The notes under the pieces are model-generated. The model worked only from the letters and a program-made list of their open reading frames with translations, did not search any database and was not told the origin of the DNA. From positions 1 through 17,409 of the forward strand of contig DATKGO010000046.1 of NCBI GenBank assembly GCA_035510695.1: a stretch of DNA of 17,409 nucleotides, given 5' to 3'. This stretch comes from DAIDHK01 sp035510695. Lineage in GTDB: Bacteria > Patescibacteriota > Microgenomatia > Levybacterales > UBA12049. Shown one piece after another: positions 14,597 to 17,409 of this stretch. Both the position numbers and the translations under genes were made by a program. Position 1 is the stretch's first letter; each line of letters starts with the position of its first letter.

Positions 14597-14653
14597 GTCA
14601 TCCTGAACTTGTTTCAGGATCTCGTCTGGATGCTGAAATGAATTCAGCATGAC
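14597..14653. repeat. Palindromic repeat element B between cohesin and dockerin genes
   Basis: A 57-bp element bounded by GTCAT (14597-14601) and ATGAC (14649-14653), with two 8-bp hairpins: ATCCTGAA-CTTGT-TTCAGGAT (14600-14620) and ATGCTGAA-ATGAA-TTCAGCAT (14630-14650). It has the same bounding bases and two-hairpin plan as the element in the pseudouridine synthase gene but a different interior sequence. Its left end is repeated once more in tandem (TTAGTTGTCATCCTGAGC at 14573-14590, again at 14591-14608 with one change). As RNA it could dampen read-through between the two genes. Confidence 0.85.
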
Positions 14654-14669
14654 CAACCTTTTCTTTAAT

Positions 14670-16934
14670 TTATTGTCCGGTTTGAACCATTAACTCGCGC
14701 TCAAAAAGGTTCAAATCCGTAATATCAACTACTCCGTCATCATTCAAATCCGCAAGTTTTTGTGTGCTTGCGTCGCAGCTGCTTGATCCGTTGATGCAAC
14801 CCAAGATAATTGTGTAGTCATTGATATCTAATTGGTTATCACCGTTTACGTCGCCCGTAACCAAGGTAACATCGCCAAAGTTAAATGTATTGCCACTATT
14901 TATTGTATTGACTTGTTTGACATTAGGCAATGCTTTGGTCAAGTATTTAGGGACAGAGAGTTTAAAGAGATAAGTGTCGCTTGGTAAATTTAGATTGATA
15001 GGACTGCTCAGAGTAAAATTATGGTTGGCATTGTAGGTAAGAGTTCCAGTGCCAGTTATCACCGGATTGGCCGTTGGGTTACTCGCGGTATATTCGCTAG
15101 GATAGGCATAAACAGTTGCAGTGAGTGCAGTATCTACAGGACTTTGATTACTTCCGGAAGCGCTGGGATTGACATTATCGCCCGAATCGCCAATTCCATG
15201 CAGATGGGCTGTAAAACTCACTGTAGTGCTGCCGGCAATCGGAGTGGCAGTCGGACCTACTCCTGTTGGACTTATACCGGTGGGGGAAGTAGCTGGTGAA
15301 CAGGTGTCGGTATAAGGGATAGTGGATGATTGGCCATCAACTGTAACTTGTAGAAGATTCGCCGTAGTTATCCCTGTCTGAACACCAGAATATATAGAGT
15401 TATTAATATTGACAGGTCCTGGTAATGTGAGTGTGCCAGATGATATTGAAGTCAAATTTGAACTTGAACAATTGCTGTCACCGCAAACGCTTACTGATAC
15501 CGAATGACTGCCACTGGAATTAGGAATTGTCAGAGATAATGTCTGTTGATTGGTCGGACAGAAGCTCGAAGGAGAAATAACTGGCGAGCCAGGCGCTACT
15601 GTGATGGTTGGAGAAGGAGTGAGTGAGGGCGTAGGTGTGTCAGTAGTAGTTGAATTTGTCGGCTGTGTGGTAGAACCACTACAACTATTTGGAACTTGGG
15701 AGACCTGTGTCCCCATGATACTGCCGTCACTATTATAGATTGTCACATTAACGTTTACAGATGTAGTGGTTGAATTATTGTAAGAATTATCAATAATAGG
15801 GACAAATGCTGGACCAGAACTAGCATTAGGATTTACAGTTCCGCTAGCAGATTGACCGTTTAATGTTGCAGTGAACTTGTCGCCGCTACAGCCTGAATCG
15901 CCGGTAGCACTAATCTCAACGTATGTACCCTGCGAAAGGCATGAAATAGTGGAAACGCCGGATGAAGTTTGGGGATTTCCAGATAGTTTGGTGCTTAAAA
16001 GTGTGATGTTTAAACATGTCCCGCCGGATATGGTAGGTCTGGCACAACATTGTTCTACACTGTTGTTGGTACCAGGAGCATCAGGACAATCTGCTTCAGT
16101 GTAATTAGTTACACTTGATGGAAGCGCGTATCCATACTGACAAGAAGCCCCATTTAGGATTGTACATGCACCATGATTTTGGCTGCCGCTGCCGGCTTGG
16201 CAAGACTCATTTAAACTGATATAGGCTGGAGTAGGATTAGGACCTGCTCTTATATCAGCTTGCGGACAGCAAACGGTTCCTGAACCACAGGAAGACCCGG
16301 AAGTAACAGTACAATATTGAGACTGGACACATTTTTGTAGACTATTTCCGCAAATTGTAACAGCCGGAGTCGGCGTAATTGTATTTTGAACGCATTCATA
16401 AGTTCCATAAGGGGCTTGACAACTTGTTCCACTTGGACATGAACCGTGTGGGTTTCCATTACTGCAGTTAGTGGGTGTGGGAGTTGGAGCAGAAGCTTTA
16501 CAGCAAAGATCAGTATTGCCGTTATCTGCTACGGCTGCACAGCTGCCGCTTGCAGAAACATCGCCTACTGCGCTGCAGCTTCCGTGAGCATAACTAATAC
16601 AAGTTCCCGTGCATGTACTTGTGTTTGCTACGCATTCATAGGTTCCATAAGGGGCTTGACAGGTTGTTCCGCTTGAACAACCTCTTGTTCGACAATCTGA
16701 TGGTACTGCTGTAGGTATGGGGACACAACATAAGTCTTGTTTACCGCCACTTCCACTTTCTGTAGTACAGTTATTACCAGTTCCATCTGTTAACCCCATA
16801 GCTGAACAACTTCCATGTGCATAGCTATAACATGTACCCGAACAAGCATATGCATTATTAGTTATAGCAGGAATATAAATAAGAGTTAATATAAAAAAGA
16901 CGAAGATGCCCAGGGCTGTGAATAGTTTGCGCAT
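14670..16934 (-). CDS. Secreted cysteine-rich protein with C-terminal dockerin domain
   Basis: The start at 16934 (MRKLFTALGIFVFF) gives a clean signal peptide, residues 1-30, with cleavage after AYA; the frame continues upstream to 17057 but without signal-like sequence and across the promoter. The mature part of the 754-residue protein starts with a duplicated cysteine-rich block: GTC(Y/I)SYAHGSCSA at about 33 and 110, and C(S/P)SGT(T/S)CQAPYGTYECV at about 86 and 166, joined by Pro-Thr linkers. Further Cys pairs, a Ser/Thr-rich middle with PTPSLTPSPT linkers and beta-rich segments follow. The C-terminus (about 694-754) is a type I dockerin with two calcium loops, DVNGDNQLDIND and DLNDDGVVDITD, each with Asp/Asn at loop positions 1, 3, 5, 9 and 12. 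The protein is probably exported and held by the cohesin protein encoded next. Confidence 0.9.
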   Translation of the reverse strand: MRKLFTALGIFVFFILTLIYIPAITNNAYACSGTCYSYAHGSCSAMGLTDGTGNNCTTESGSGGKQDLCCVPIPTAVPSDCRTRGCSSGTTCQAPYGTYECVANTSTCTGTCISYAHGSCSAVGDVSASGSCAAVADNGNTDLCCKASAPTPTPTNCSNGNPHGSCPSGTSCQAPYGTYECVQNTITPTPAVTICGNSLQKCVQSQYCTVTSGSSCGSGTVCCPQADIRAGPNPTPAYISLNESCQAGSGSQNHGACTILNGASCQYGYALPSSVTNYTEADCPDAPGTNNSVEQCCARPTISGGTCLNITLLSTKLSGNPQTSSGVSTISCLSQGTYVEISATGDSGCSGDKFTATLNGQSASGTVNPNASSGPAFVPIIDNSYNNSTTTSVNVNVTIYNSDGSIMGTQVSQVPNSCSGSTTQPTNSTTTDTPTPSLTPSPTITVAPGSPVISPSSFCPTNQQTLSLTIPNSSGSHSVSVSVCGDSNCSSSNLTSISSGTLTLPGPVNINNSIYSGVQTGITTANLLQVTVDGQSSTIPYTDTCSPATSPTGISPTGVGPTATPIAGSTTVSFTAHLHGIGDSGDNVNPSASGSNQSPVDTALTATVYAYPSEYTASNPTANPVITGTGTLTYNANHNFTLSSPINLNLPSDTYLFKLSVPKYLTKALPNVKQVNTINSGNTFNFGDVTLVTGDVNGDNQLDINDYTIILGCINGSSSCDASTQKLADLNDDGVVDITDLNLFERELMVQTGQ

Positions 16935-16943
16935 GGTAGCTTT

Positions 16944-16972
16944 ACTATGGCAAATATTTATAGCTGTGTCAA
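16944..16972 (-). promoter_or_regulatory. Promoter of the dockerin-cohesin-slipin operon
   Basis: On the minus strand: perfect TTGACA (16967-16972), a 17-nt spacer and CATAGT (16944-16949, 4 of 6). The ATG at 16934 is 9 nt after the -10, so the leader is at most a few nt. This supports the chosen start over the upstream ATGs. Confidence 0.6.
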
Positions 16973-17001
16973 GAAGCATGAGAGTAGTATGAGAGTAATT
17001 G

Positions 17002-17262
17002 TTAAATTGCTGGGGTTTTGCGTTTTTCGAGGTGAGAGATTCTTTTCTCATGATCATTAACCTGATGATTCGTAATTAACGAGTCTTCTCTCATATTTTG
17101 CAATTCGCCCAAAACTCTATCCATACGGCTGAAAATATCACTTCGAAAGTTTACTATTTCTTCGCGGAGACTATCTATTTTTTTCTCTATCATTATTTCC
17201 ATGTCATTACTTAACCTTGCCAATTTTCGGTCTAAATATATTTTCGTGACCAATTTATCCAA
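17002..17262 (-). CDS. Small coiled-coil protein, probably 5'-truncated
   Basis: An 86-residue, highly charged helical protein (MDKLVTKIYLDRKLARLSND, continuing with MIEKKIDSLREEI and ending NDHEKRISHLEKRKT). It is a coiled coil throughout, of a type I associate with candidate phyla radiation genomes, function unknown. The only start in the visible frame is TTG at 17262, with no Shine-Dalgarno. The frame stays open upstream for seven codons (RGALDKK, continuing the LDKKLDKL heptads) and then meets a stop inside IS-like DNA. The true N-terminus has therefore probably been displaced by the insertion on its 5' side. The stop lies 67 nt before the dockerin gene start. Confidence 0.6.
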   Translation of the reverse strand: MDKLVTKIYLDRKLARLSNDMEIMIEKKIDSLREEIVNFRSDIFSRMDRVLGELQNMREDSLITNHQVNDHEKRISHLEKRKTPAI

Positions 17263-17336
17263 TTTCTTATCTAAAGCACCGCGTCAGCGGTAGAGATCCA
17301 CGCCTTTAGGCGTGGGTGAATAAAGTGCGGAGGCGG

Positions 17337-17342
17337 TATAAT
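17337..17342 (+). promoter_or_regulatory. -10 box of the IS transposase, leaderless
   Basis: A perfect TATAAT ends 7 nt before the transposase ATG. No convincing -35 is seen at the right distance. Confidence 0.5.
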
Positions 17343-17349
17343 AGATGGG

Positions 17350-17409
17350 ATGGAATATACACACTCAGGGCACGGGGTATACTATGCGCAATACCACATA
17401 TGCTGGTGC
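17350..17409 (+). CDS. tnpA: IS200/IS605-family Y1 transposase TnpA, first 20 codons
   Basis: The 20 visible residues begin MEYTHSGHGVYYAQYHICW. This matches the conserved N-terminus of Y1 single-strand transposases (pattern ME-x-x-x-x-x-H-x-VY-x-x-x-YH-x-(V/C)W), the first beta strand that precedes the HUH motif. The HUH histidines and the catalytic tyrosine lie beyond the window. It could instead be a REP-associated RAYT of the same superfamily; the hairpin so close upstream fits either. The rest of the gene is not visible. Confidence 0.72.
   Translation, partial: MEYTHSGHGVYYAQYHICWC

Larger units (their letters stand above)
17284..17409 (+). mobile_element. Left end of an IS200/IS605-type insertion sequence, cut by window edge
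   Basis: A subterminal hairpin CCACGCC-TTTA-GGCGTGG (17298-17315), the form used by Y1 transposases for single-strand recognition, stands 34 nt before the start of a Y1 transposase gene. The left boundary is approximate: the coiled-coil frame is continuous up to about 17283 and breaks there. The element continues beyond the window. Confidence 0.65.

Noticed and set aside
14597..14653. Intrinsic terminator between the dockerin and cohesin genes
   Set aside because: The hairpins belong to a repeat element and are not followed by a T-run on the minus strand, so I annotate a repeat; an effect on read-through remains possible.
16935..17057. N-terminal extension of the dockerin protein up to 17057
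   Set aside because: It would place 41 unrelated residues before a clear signal peptide, overlap the coiled-coil gene and contain the promoter.

Overview
The window looks like chromosomal DNA of an AT-rich candidate phyla radiation (Patescibacteria) bacterium, most plausibly of the Microgenomates type. This is inferred from gene style: compact operons with 2-5 nt gaps, many small hypothetical membrane proteins, LytR_C, TPR, SIMPL and slipin genes together, and a short coiled-coil protein of a kind I associate with these genomes. No rRNA or marker phylogeny is available here. TGA is used as a stop, so there is no sign of the recoded TGA of Gracilibacteria or SR1.

Left edge (1-1500): the C-terminal part of a large serine recombinase, open at the window edge. 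Its last codons run into the 3' end of a convergent tRNA-Leu(CAA) gene, the layout expected at the end of an element integrated into a tRNA gene. Region 1544-6440 is a tight plus-strand operon: M17 leucyl aminopeptidase, elongation factor P with Arg32 at the modification tip, an MFS transporter, a membrane protein resembling Lgt without its catalytic residues, and an RluA-type pseudouridine synthase carrying an in-frame palindromic repeat. Region 6446-7633 has its own promoter and encodes a 44-residue lysine-rich protein, a membrane-anchored LytR_C protein and a 54-residue single-pass protein.

Region 7600-9895: a TPR plus HIRAN-like gene and yebC diverge from back-to-back promoters; a polytopic membrane protein overlaps the end of yebC. 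Region 9896-11238 is a poorly coding accessory stretch with two minus-strand orphan genes, repeated TTTTCAC motifs and a short direct repeat. A XerC/XerD-type tyrosine recombinase follows (11239-12186), then a long imperfect inverted repeat.

Region 12294-16934, minus strand, is the most interesting part: a secreted cysteine-rich protein ending in a textbook type I dockerin, a membrane-anchored protein with a cohesin-like domain, a slipin (SPFH) and a SIMPL-domain protein, all in one direction. The simplest reading is a two-component surface assembly, with the dockerin protein secreted and captured by the anchored cohesin. The right edge holds a coiled-coil gene probably cut at its 5' end by an IS200/IS605-type element, of which the subterminal hairpin and the first 20 codons of the Y1 transposase are visible.

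A cross-cutting observation is that five genes (pepA, yebC, the dockerin gene, the SIMPL gene and the IS transposase) have a -10 hexamer ending only 6-9 nt before the start codon. This predicts leaderless mRNAs, in contrast to the strong Shine-Dalgarno of the 44-residue gene.
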